In this document: piece after piece, positions 44,176 through 54,186 of the stretch
Numbering within the stretch: position 1 is the stretch's first letter
Layout: each line of letters begins with the position of its first letter
Assembly (NCBI GenBank): GCA_038093515.1
Contig: JBBPSI010000009.1
Coordinates: 62,001-126,000 of the forward strand
Direction: 5' to 3'
DNA: 64,000 bases
Source of the DNA: Butyriboletus loyo
Taxonomy: Eukaryota; Basidiomycota; Agaricomycetes; Boletales; Boletaceae
Program-made: the position numbers and the translations under genes
Notes under the pieces: model-generated
What the model saw: the letters and a program-made list of their open reading frames with translations, nothing else
What the model was told of the DNA's origin: nothing
The model's database searches: none

Positions 44176-45539
44176 ATGACACAACACTGTGCTTATGTCG
44201 ACCCCTCCTCCCTCTCTCTCCCATCTTCTTCCCTCAAGCGTCCTGCTTCCCCCTCCTCCTCCACCGATGTTTCCAGTCCTCGCCCCTCTGACGAGCCTCC
44301 TCGCAAACGCCTTCGCTCCGCCGTCACACCCGAGGAGCGCAAAGAGGCTCGTGCACACCGCAACAGAATAGCCGCGCAGAACTCCCGCGACCGTCGAAAG
44401 GTACAATTCACCTATCTTGAACATAGAGTCGCCGAGCTCGAAGAAGAGAACAGACGTCTCCGCGCTGGTATTTACGTCAGCCCGTCTACTTCTACCGTCT
44501 CGGAGCCGGACGTCGCCACCATCGAGCATGAGCCGGAACAGCAGCGCAAACGTCAGGAGGAGCAACGTGAGCTCGAGAATCAGGAATTGCGCGAACGAAT
44601 ACGGACGCTCGAAAAGGGTTATGAAGCCGTCGTACGAGCATTGGCAGCGCAGGGTAATCCCTCTGTTACTTCAAGCATACCCACGCCCCCCGCAACGAGC
44701 CCAGCTTCAATTGTCCCGCCATATTCCCCATCTTCACAACCAGCACCAAATCTAGAGTCTTTCAAGACTCCATCCCCTTCATCGTCAAATACCACCACCC
44801 TGTCCTCGGCACCTCCCCTGCCACTCACCCCATCCTCCCAAAACTCGACTCTTGTCAACAGTCCCCTCCTTTTTTCGAGCGGCGATTCGTTTGAATTTCC
44901 TCCGAGCCCCACTCTCCTAGCGACTGATTCATGTCTTGCTTTACCCCGAAAGTCGTCCGACCTCTCCCTAGCCAGTAAACCCCCCACTCGCCACCTAGCA
45001 CGGGTGGTGAACTCTGTTGGCCTTTCAGCAGTGTCCCTGCAGCGGGTGGGCGGTATACAGATAGCGATGGGACCGACGAGTATAGCAGGATGTTGGGCAG
45101 TGATGCGGCCGAGGCTCGTACTTCGTGCTTGCGCTTTTTCCTCTCGTTGACACACTACTTTTAGCCTGAAGCCGGGGCAGCGTCAGATGCTGCCATTACG
45201 CGTTTGTTCGCGGAGATTCTCGCGTCGCCGCCGCTTGGCTCTAGCACTCTTCCAAGCTCTAGCACTTCGTCAGAAGATGCATTCAGCAAGGAGGTGCTGA
45301 CAAAGACAGAGACCAGTCCCTCTGATGATGGGCTTGGCCTGGATACCGGCATGAGCAGTATTGACACTGTCGACTGGGTAGAGCAAGTCCGCGCAGAGAT
45401 GGAGATGGAGAAGCTACTAGAGATGCTTCCGAATGCACAGGATGTCGCTATCGATGCGATCTTGGACTCCAATGTTGATCTTGACGCTGACATGGATTTC
45501 TCAAGTGCCCTCATATGGGATGGAGTCAGTGTCTCTTGA
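44176..45539 (+). CDS. bZIP transcription factor of the XBP1/HAC1 (unfolded-protein response) type
   Basis: Preferred model: exons 44176-44974, 45043-45117, 45181-45539; 410 residues. The basic region at 55-75 (RKEARAHRNRIAAQNSRDRR) has the NRxAAQxSRDR signature of XBP1/Hac1, followed by a leucine zipper (LEHRVAELEEENRRL). The middle is Ser/Pro-rich and the C-terminus acidic (SSEDAFSKEVL, then DSNVDLDADMDF), as expected for an activation domain. The preferred joins give LSLATGGRYTDSDGTDEYSR and AAEAPSDAAITRLFAEIL. A competing model retains 44975-45042 and uses the acceptor at 45164; it also reaches the same C-terminus. HAC1/XBP1 mRNAs are classically spliced by Ire1, and the 3' end of the first intron contains CTG-CAGC. 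Which form is used cannot be settled from DNA alone. Confidence 0.82.
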
Positions 45540-46570
45540 TTCCTATCATCACGAGCGCACTTGGATTCCATTGCGTTCGGAAAGTCAAAACATCAACCAC
45601 AGCTTGACGCTGTGTTGTGTCTCTCTTGGTTATCATGGTTTCTCTTCCATTGAACTGTGCATCTATAATCCCGCTCATCAGTTCGGTTGGTTTTATCTAT
45701 TTACTACTCTACCTTGCCCCATTGGTCCTTCATCATATTTTTTTTACATTGACATTGGGTATTCAGCTTATCGTGGACATGCACCCTCGGATCACCTGCT
45801 TTTGCGTCCCACCTCCCTCGTTATCACCCCCTTCCAGACAGAGCCATCCAAATTACTCATACTCTTGATGCTGTTCTCCCAGTCACACCCGTTCATTCGT
45901 TTCTCCCCGCGAGGGTCTGATGAAATGGATGATACGGTGTGTGCTCTGGTGAGCGCTTGGGATGTACGGGTGGTGGTCATGGTCAACTGGTTTGTGTTGT
46001 GGGGTTTCATCTTTTTGTCACTCGGGATGCATTGGTTGGTCTGTCTGTAGTCACTGTGCAAATACATGATGGTTCGATTCTGATGTCAATTTTCCGTGCG
46101 ATGTCCATGTCAGGAGCGACTGGTTGAATTGTATCCGCAAGAGAATGGAGTCGGAAGTGAGCGCTATGTTGGTATATAGATGAACACATTCCACTAAGGC
46201 TCGTGCTTCTCACGTTCACGTCGTGAGGCAGAAAACATTCTGATCTCGAGCCGCATCGCAAACACTAGTCTGTTCGGCTGTTTTGCTGGGGACCTGGTTT
46301 CCAAGGTTTCACAATCGTCCGTTGGCTTGAAAGTGACGTACAACGAACTCTCTTGAAAATTTATAGTGTGGCCAGCCATTTACTTACTGTCCTACTGAAT
46401 GGGAGGGGTATACATTGAAGTGAGCGTCCCTGTTGTTATAGCAATGTTGGCTTCGGCAGAGAACGCTACGAAAGCAACAATGTCAAGTCATTTTTTCCAT
46501 CGCCTGACACACTGTACGGATACACATTTGATTAGATGCGAGGATCGGACAAAGTTCGCTCGTCGTCCAA
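45540..46570. other. Convergent intergenic spacer with long 3' UTRs
   Basis: 1 kb between the stops of the bZIP gene and CHZ1. The first 300 bp are T-rich. Frames are present on both strands, but none shows motifs or splice continuity. Confidence 0.5.
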
Positions 46571-47052
46571 CTACTTCATCTCTTCGTCGTCGTCGTCATC
46601 GCCTCCTCCCTCTGGTTTGAGACCAGCTTTTTCGAGCGCCTCCTTGGAGGTATAATCAACTTTCTTACCCCGTGTGCGCCGACCTAGGATCGCGGATGGG
46701 TCAATCTCCGAATCTTCTACTTCTTCTTCCTCCTCCTCTTCCCCTTCCTGGAACATATGAGATTTAGTTTACGGATAGCAAGATATCGAATGAAAAGGAC
46801 AAGCGAGGAGGACATACCCCTTCCATTTCTTCATCATCGTCGTCGTCGTCTTCTTCCTCTTCTTCTTCCTCTTCCTCCATGGATACGTCAGGTGAGGTGA
46901 CGGTGCTCTTTCCTTTGCCTTTGCCTTTGCTTTTGTTTTCTGGCGATGTCACGCCTGCACTCGCCCCGTTGGAGGGTGTCCTGACAAATAGCACCGAGTT
47001 TGCATAGCAGCGCCATGGAGTAAAGAAAAACGCACCCAGCTGCGGTCGACAT
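46571..47052 (-). CDS. CHZ1: Histone H2A.Z-specific chaperone CHZ1-like
   Basis: Exons, low to high: 46571-46747, 46818-46980, 47036-47052; 118 residues. The protein is extremely acidic, with Glu and Asp runs in the second exon and again at the C-terminus. Between them is the CHZ motif: EIDPSAILGRRTRGKKVDYT, which binds H2A.Z-H2B dimers. A Lys/Gly-rich KSKGKGKGK patch precedes the acid run. Chz1 delivers H2A.Z dimers to SWR1 for nucleosome exchange. The triplet-like runs on the plus strand at 46570-46590 and 46830-46880 are these coding acidic tracts, not free microsatellites. Confidence 0.88.
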
Positions 47053-47954
47053 GTTCCAAAAAGTTGACAAGGGGCTCGGAAACACGTCAATACGAATGCG
47101 GTATGCTTTGTTGGGCGGGGTGACGACGGGAACGGACGCGTTGATGATGTTTGTTTGGACGTGTTGTGTGTATTAGTTCAGCCACAAATACGTTGGTAGT
47201 TGATAGTAGCGTAAGTGGCGGTGTACGATGGCAACCAGGTAACCTGATCCGCCCAAGTTATCGAGTAGTTGTTGCTGGCATGCAGGGGCCGGCGGGTCCA
47301 CTACCAGCCTGACCAGGAGAGGGTCAGATTCGGCGGTGGTAAAGCGGTCGGATAAGAGCCAGCCGACATCGAGATCCAGCTGGCAGCCTGGCACTTCAGC
47401 AGTCGTGCATCAGTAAAACAATTGCTAGTTCCCGAGTGCAGCCGAGCGCTACACCACCAACCGTTTCACTGTAGGACTCTGGTACGATCGACATGTGTTG
47501 CCGGTGCACGAATGGATCACCGGACCCTCAAAAGCATCAGGGCATCTTTGGGCCGGTAATGATTTTCCTATCGGGGTACATGAATTTATTGCCTACTGCG
47601 CTGTCGTCGCTGTTGTGGGAGAGGACGACATTGTCTCGTGGCAGATATCTCCTTCCGATGACCGCGTGAGTGCGAGATAAAGCTACATACGGCTTTGATG
47701 TTCTGCCTTTTCTACATGGACGTAAGTACCTGTTCCATAAGCGAGCTTAAAGTTGCTGCCATCCCCGGCCTGACCACGACGGCCACGACGACCACGACGA
47801 CACCGACACCGTCTGGCCGCTCGCTCCCTCGCTGTTCACAGCATCATCTCCCCCGCCGGCACCGCTTTCGACCAGCTCGTTACGGCTGCAGTATCCACGT
47901 TCCCGCGAGCTCGGATCGCTTTTCCTACTCTGCTTATCGTCCTTCCTCCATACA
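47053..47954. other. Divergent intergenic spacer
   Basis: 900 bp between the CHZ1 start (minus) and the next plus-strand start. It contains a degenerate GACCACGACG repeat at about 47775-47810 in the presumed leader. No gene was identified. Confidence 0.5.
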
Positions 47955-50196
47955 ATGTCTCGAGCACTCGTCTCGCCCTCCCCCGGCGATTCAGAAAAGC
48001 CCTCAAACTCATCCTTCGTCCCACCCCCAATCCAGAGGTTGTCACGGTCCTTCATCGGTTTCGCCGTCCCGCCTGCAAACTCTCACTCCCCATCTGATTG
48101 TGCCCTGAGCCTCCCTTCACAAATCACTTCTTCCCCCCTTCCTGGTCCCAACAGGGCGCCCACCGTCACCGAGTCACAGAATTCACAACCATCGTCTTCC
48201 AAGCCCTCAAATATCTTTCCGCGCTTACACCGTCTCGACATCGCAGATGACGTGACTAACAGCAAGAAAAAGCCCCCACTCCTTGACATCAAGCTTTCCT
48301 CTGCTTGCTTTCTCGACGCAGTCGCCACGGACACCGGCTTAGACAAAGCCCTCTATGCTGTCGAGACCGTTGGCTCATCTACCACAGTCTGGCGTTCAGA
48401 TCCTTGGGACGGCTCTGCCAAGATCGCCGACATACGCTGGCCCAAGGATCTCCCACTCAAAGGAAAGAGCAGGGATCACACACAAGGTGCAACGATCCAA
48501 ATGGACGGCCTCCGCTGGAGAGAAACAACGAGTCTGCTCAAGTGTAGTGGCCTAGGAAGGTGTGTGATCTCCTATTGTGCGCATCCCTGCATAGCTCTTG
48601 ACCGCTGTTTGCTGTACCAGCTCACGTAAGTTCCACGTACCCTATCATCCCCATGCGCTCAAGTGGAAGCGAGAGGGGAACACATACACGGTATGTGTCT
48701 CCTAGTCGACTCACCCGTGCGGTCTAATCAATCTACCCTAGTGCACGACAGCGACTTGCAAGGGTGCCATGGCAACCTTGGAGTCCTTCAACGACCCCGA
48801 CACAGCACCCAGACTAAAGGTGTTCGAGACCTTGAGTAGCTTCCATCGATCTGTGCCTCGGCTTGACCATGCGGGTATATCTCTTTTTCTTCTCGACCAC
48901 CTTTTCATCACCGCCCTGTTGCTTGTCACTGAGCCCGAAGATTGGATGACCCTAGCTCGTAACCCATCCTCCCTCGACGGTCGGCCAGCTGGCGCGCCTT
49001 TCGGAACTGCTTTCACTACCCGCGCCTCAGCTCGGCAATGGAGGAAAATCATGTATGGAGAACCCATGTATCCCTCTCTTAAAACGCCAGCGTTTGACAA
49101 AGGCATTGTCGGCGGTGGCGAAGACGCCGATGTCCTCGATACTTCCGAGCCGCCCCAATTATCGACGTCGACACGACAATGGCGTAAAATTTTATATGGG
49201 GAACCACTTTACCCTTCTTTGCGGCCACAGTCAGTTGACTGTTTCGATCTTCCGCCGCGACCCAGTACGGCAACTAGTTTTTCATCCGAGTCAGCATATT
49301 CCCCTCCCACTCCCTCCTCTGCCCCTTCAACCGGATTTTACGACGCATCGTCGCTGTTCGATGACACTGACAGAACCGCTCCTCGCGGTGGCGGTGAAAC
49401 TACACGGGTTGATTCACCACTCTCTTCAGGCACTCTTTCCCCCATGCCTTCTTCGGAATGCATACCACTTTCTACATTTCCCATTTCAACGCTACCGGGT
49501 GCTCGACGAGAGCTGCCTCCTCCTCCTTCATCCTATCAACCTCCGCCATCGATTCAGCCGTGGTTACATCGTTCACGCTCGTCACCAAAGCTCAGCCACA
49601 CCCCAACTCAGATACCATCCGTAGACGATCAAGACGAACCTACCAACCAAGTTTCGCTTGCGCGCATAACCTCAGGATGGAACGTCCGGCAGCTGCCAAC
49701 TCCTCCGCTCCGAGACTCGTCTATTCAATCCCCACCACCACAGATTCAGCCTACGAAGGCGAAGCGGCTCTCGCAAGCACACCAACGCAGCTTACCACCG
49801 ACGCCGGCGTCGATCTCTCGATCGCCTTCAGCGACGGAACCACATCATGGCCACTCGCAGTCGCAGGTGGTAGTTTCCCAAATTCCGCCGGTCTCAACTG
49901 TGGTTCGGCCGTCCACCGCCCAACCGGGACCGTCCACGGCAACGCATAATGATGGGACTGCACGCGATCGACGAGCACGGCTTGAAAAAGATCCTGACGA
50001 AGTTATCAACTGGATGCGGAACATCACTCGTATACACCGTCGGCGCGCCATTGACGGAGACGACGAGGACCAAGTTTCCAGCACACATTCCAGTACATAC
50101 GATTCCATGTACGATCCTCCGCCGCCGGCGTACAACGCTATCGACTTCTCCATGCCCCCACAGGCACGCTCACCACCCGAAGGTACTCAAAGTTGA
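47955..50196 (+). CDS. DUF6593-like basidiomycete protein with Ser/Pro-rich tail
   Basis: Exons 47955-48559, 48621-48690, 48742-50196; 709 residues. Residues of about 105-290 form the probable domain: KALYAVETVGSSTTVWRSDP, KIADIRWPKDLPL, SSRKFHVPYHPHALKWKREG, then LKVFETLSSFHRSVPRLDHA and LFLLDHLFITALLLVTEPEDW. This resembles fungal DUF6593 proteins, whose role is unknown. It continues with two copies of a short WRK(I/L)LYGEP-type repeat (RQWRKIMYGEPMYPSLK and RQWRKILYGEPLYPSLR). The long tail is Ser/Pro-rich, with a C-terminal PPPPAYNAIDF, a PPxY-type WW ligand. No membrane segment or signal is obvious. Confidence 0.72.
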
Positions 50197-50780
50197 ATGA
50201 ACTTTTTGTATCGCTGATTTGTCTATTTGTTTTCTTCGGGAGCTGGATTCCTTTACTCGCTTGTTTCCCTAAACGCTGTCGATGTATCAGCCGTTACACT
50301 GTTTTGCTCCGTTGGTTCAGCTATATTTGATTTGCATTTTACCCATTTACTCCTTATACCATACATTCTGTTTTCTACACGACTTCGCTCCCCTGTTGTG
50401 CATCTCGGTATAATCTGATAATGTTCGGCAATCTTGTCTGTTGCCTTTTCCCGTTTCGCTCGGGGAAAAGACAGTAGATTTCCCCTTGGATCTCGGGCTT
50501 TTGTCATGACTCCCAGAGCCCAGGGACGGGATAGATCTGTATTCCCGAAATTAAAATGACGAGCCTTATCAGCCGCGACAGTGAATGTTGACACCGGCCG
50601 ACAGATGTCCGTTTCTTCCTACGCGCTGTATTAATGACTCTGGGTCCGTAAGCCTCGGTGACAACGCTGTCAGCTGATCGTTCACGCTACTGGCAGATTC
50701 CGACCTGTACGTGCAGAAGTACCTCAAAAGACCCGAGTGCACGCTCACCTTTATCTCTTGAAAAGATACATACGGAAGAC
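50197..50780. other. Intergenic
   Basis: 584 bp between two plus-strand genes. It is T-rich in the first part (3' UTR). No gene seen. Confidence 0.55.
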
Positions 50781-51818
50781 ATGGCGAGCTGGGACGACCG
50801 CTCCGTTCCCGCGACCGAAAAGACACCCAACGAACATATCTCTCCGACTTTCGGAACCGCACGAGTAACTTGTCTAAACCCGTCGCAACGTTTCACCCTC
50901 AACGGCGACGTCAGCAGAGCAAGATTCATCGTTGTGATGGTAAGTCCCGGCTTTTTTTCAAGTATCCGATGTCGAAAGATCACTCGCTTGTCCGATACGA
51001 TCGGAGTTGTCTCTCTCTCTCTTTGATCTCAGTGCGATCTATTAGAACCTCGCCCTTTTTTGTTCTCCGTTTTTGCTTCCTCCTCTACATTTGGCACCGC
51101 GTATCGCTAACGAGCCGGCTGGGAATGGGGATTACAGGGCGTGTCCGGGACGGGTAAATCTACATTGGGAGCGGCTCTTTCCAAGGTGTTACACCTCCCT
51201 TTTATCGACGGCGATGACCTCCATCCTGCCGCCAACGTCGCCAAAATGTCGCGCGGGGAACCCCTCGATGACGACGATCGCCAACCCTGGCTCGCCACCA
51301 TCCGGGAAACTGCGATCATGCGCGTGCGGGACCAGTTGGGGGTCCATCATATTCAAGGCGAACGGGAGCGGGTCGAGTTGGCGACGAAACCCAATGATGG
51401 CGATGAGGAGCGGGGGGTAGGACTGATTGTTGCGTGTTCGTCGTTGAAGAAGGCGTACCGTGCGCTATTGCGAGGGGAGGGTGCGCCGACCTCGCTTCAG
51501 ACGGAACCGCAAACGCGGATGCAAACGCAGAGGCCTAGATCAGGCCCAGGGACGAACTTAAACATGCTTTCGTTGCCGACGTACTTCGTGTATTTGAAGG
51601 GGGACAAGGACGTGTTGGTGACACGGATGCAGACTCGCAAGGGTCATTTCATGAAGGCGGGTATGTTGGAGAGTCAGCTGAATACGCTGGAGAGTCCGGA
51701 AGACGAACCTGGGGTGGTGACGGTGTCGGCGGAGATGTCCACGGAGGAACAAGTTAGGACGGTTGTTGAGATGTTCGGGTCTCAGGGGGAGACTCAGCGG
51801 ACGGGCCCGGAGTCATAA
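50781..51818 (+). CDS. Gluconokinase (GntK type)
   Basis: Two exons, 50781-50939 and 51138-51818, give 279 residues. The P-loop GVSGTGKSTLG directly follows the 198-nt intron, which is long for this window. Other kinase parts: FIDGDDLHPAANVAKMSRG, EPLDDDDRQPWLATIRE, LIVACSSLKKAYRALLRG and YFVYLKGDKDVLVTRMQTR, KGHFMKAGMLESQL. It phosphorylates gluconate to 6-phosphogluconate, feeding the pentose phosphate path. The 53-residue N-terminal exon is poorly conserved, so the start at 50781 is less certain than the rest. A Gln/Thr-rich insertion after LRG is unusual. Confidence 0.92.
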
Positions 51819-51934
51819 CGTTAGCTCGTTATCTATCGTTCATTACAGTAAATAATGTCGACCGTGCGACGGACCACAGCCACGCCAAACATACCGTCTT
51901 TGTTCTTATCCGTCACACCAACGCAACACTTCGA

Positions 51935-52597
51935 ATGGACCACGGCGGACACAGTGACGGGTACGGTATGCCCCCCATGTGCTCCATGAACATGCTCTGG
52001 AACACCCAAATCATAAACACATGCATCGTCTTTCGTTCCTGGCACATCCACTCCCACACCGAATTCGTTCTCTCGTTTGTCGCCATCGTCCTCCTCGGCG
52101 TTCTGTACGAATACCTCCGTCTCTTCCAACGCAACGCGGAGGTGTGTATTCGGGAAAAGGTGAATAAAGGAAAGAGGGCTGCGAGTCCCGCGAGCGGGCA
52201 GAGTACGTCTGAGCGCCGGGGGGAAGATACGGAATTGCTGGGTAGCAGGAGAACGAGATATGCTGGGTGAGCTTCGAAAAAAAGTGCTTAATGTGTTGAA
52301 CCCAAACCGTTTGTCCTTCCCTCGTCCGATATGTTAGGGGACCGGCGATACCAGTGTACTATCGGACGGTGCGTGCCGTCTTGTACGGCGCCTCTGTGTT
52401 GCTCTCGTGTTTCCTCATGCTGGTCTTCATGACTTACAACGTGCGTCGTCAAATCGTTCCTCGTTGTGTCATCGTTGGTCTCTGAAATCACGTCCCAGGC
52501 ATACCTTATCTTGGCCGTTGTCGCCGGCGCTGCCATCGGTCATTATTTCTTTAGTGGCTTCGTAGAACCCGATAGCAAGGGTGCGTCGTGTCATTAG
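51935..52597 (+). CDS. CTR-type copper transporter
   Basis: Exons 51935-52266, 52338-52440, 52499-52597; 177 residues. The N-terminus has Met/His copper-binding spacing (MDHGGHSDGYGMPPMCSMNM), TM1 is EFVLSFVAIVLLGVLYEYL, TM2 includes SCFLMLVFMTYN with an MxxxM pair, and TM3 is AYLILAVVAGAAIGHYFF with a GxxxG-like helix contact. CTR proteins form trimers that import Cu+. The cytoplasmic loop carries a Ser/Arg-rich stretch. The model ends with GFVEPDSKGASCH; a GT right after SKG could instead open a further intron, so the last five residues are uncertain. Confidence 0.9.
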
Positions 52598-52736
52598 CGT
52601 ACGTTACGACGTTCGAAGGATTCTCCTGTCCCATGTATACAAACTTCGACTGGTCTTCTGAATTCAGTTTTTATATGGAATCATGTCCAGCAAACATTCG
52701 GTGTCATGACAATCTCATTGACGCATTGCGTGTAGG

Positions 52737-52750
52737 AAAAAAAAAAAAAA
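52737..52750. repeat. Poly-A run of 14 between convergent genes
   Basis: A14 lies 15 bp beyond the stop of the proteasome gene on the opposite strand. It may act as 3' UTR or terminator material (T-rich for the minus-strand gene). Confidence 0.7.
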
Positions 52751-52764
52751 GTACAAAAGTCCAC

Positions 52765-53969
52765 CTATGACTTCATCTCTGTATCTTGGTCCTTTTTCGC
52801 CAGATCATGCGCTTTGAGGAGAGCATCAATCTCGGATGGCTTGTATATCTTTGCCTTTGGTTTCTTAGCTGCCTCGTCATACTTCAACACGGCAAACTCC
52901 ACTACATTACCCGACCGTCGATGAATCAGCACAACGATCAACACAAACGAAACGGAACGAGACTGACGTTTCTCGCTCCCCAAAGTGGTACTGTCCATAG
53001 TCCTACTCATCACCCTCAGAACGAGCCCGATGGCCTCGTCGACACCAATGTCGTCTTTGTACTCTTGTTTGAGAAGGCTTTGGGCGGTTCCGTTGTTTGC
53101 GCCGATGCAGGTTGCTTTCCACCCAGAGTAATTCCCTGAAGGATCCGAATGGTAGAGTTGGAAGCGATAGTGTGGGTCATATCCAGCATAGAGGAGGGAG
53201 ACACCAAAGGGTCGAAGTCCTAGAAAGGAGAGCTGTAACGGGAACGAAGCGGGTGCGCGAGCGTGAACGTACCACCGTATTGAGTATAGCCTTGTTTCAT
53301 GTCGCAAAGACGCTGTGCGAGCAACTCGACAGGTATATCTTCGTTGTACTGCAGCAAATGTTTCTGTGCCACCGTCCGTGCAAAGTTGACGAGCGAGTTG
53401 GCATCGGACGTGATCCCAGCGACACCACCGATCACGTTTCTGTGTCCAGCCATCCGAGACGACGAGTGTCAGCGGGGACGATTTGTCAAGAGCAAAAAAA
53501 GTTGGATGGGACGCACGAGTTGAGAAGGAACATCTTTTCGCCGCTGCCACCGTATCCGCCGCCTTCTTTTGCGCTGGAGAGATCGAGAAGCTTGCCTGTG
53601 ACACGTTTTTCTGCAGCAAGGACGACGCCGTCTTTAGCGAGGACACCGAGGACGGTGCCTGCGTGCGAGATGGCTTCCATCGCATATTCGACTGTCGGAG
53701 TGATTATCGTCTCCGGTTGGATAGAGGAGATGGGACAGACGTACTCTGATATAAGCGACCTGTAAGGGGTGAATGAGCATATCGTTGGTTGTGAGCGTGA
53801 TCAAAGGCGTACCCTCGGGAGAGAATATAGTTGTTCGACCTGTAGATGATCGAGTTGGTCGTTCTAAATTCCGGAGAGGGATGTTACGCACTATCATATC
53901 TTCTAGCCTGGCGAGATCAATGAATCCCATTAGCTAGATCTGAGATGAATGTGAGATGGGGCATACCAT
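52765..53969 (-). CDS. Proteasome subunit alpha type-4
   Basis: Eight exons, low to high: 52765-52901, 52968-53219, 53273-53439, 53517-53691, 53745-53759, 53813-53839, 53892-53907, 53967-53969; 263 residues. The ATG is alone in its exon, followed by GCT AGA AGA TAT GAT A, so the protein starts [20 protein letters not shown]. It continues with [56 protein letters not shown] and the [19 protein letters not shown] tail. It is a structural alpha-ring subunit of the 20S proteasome (yeast Pre9 type). Residues such as the GRLYQ(V/I)EYA signature are intact. The last exon join gives [11 protein letters not shown]. Confidence 0.95.
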
Positions 53970-54186
53970 GGTGTCGTTGAAAGATACAGTCGGTGACGCG
54001 TACTCGTATGCAGGTCGATACGGGCGTACGCGTCGACTCGGCAATTACCGACTACTCTTCGTCAACTACTTCGACCTCATTGTTCTCGTACTGTTTATAT
54101 ATCTTGCGTTTCCCCCTTCCCCGAGCGATAGCAGCAATAAGTTGTAAGAGAACCATCATTCTTACCCGTCACCGTCTTCCGCAGCG
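53970..54186. promoter_or_regulatory. Shared divergent promoter of proteasome and first CPSF73 genes
   Basis: 217 bp between two ATGs on opposite strands. No proteasome-associated control element could be identified by eye. Confidence 0.4.

Noticed and set aside
45029..45039. An 11-nt Ire1 intron between CAG|CAG and CTG|CAG in the bZIP mRNA, which would shift to the RYTDSDG frame
   Set aside because: Too short for known Ire1 introns, and the same frame is reached by an ordinary 68-nt GT-AG intron; not claimed without RNA evidence.
46570..46890. GTC/TTC-rich runs as microsatellites
   Set aside because: They encode the Asp/Glu tracts of CHZ1 on the minus strand.
7598..52597. A metal-homeostasis gene cluster (Mmt1-like, NAR1, ferrochelatase, CTR)
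   Set aside because: The genes are spread over 45 kb among unrelated genes, in mixed orientation, with no shared control elements visible.
53097..53765. 222-codon plus-strand frame across the proteasome gene
   Set aside because: It crosses known minus-strand exons and introns of the alpha-4 gene and carries no motif.
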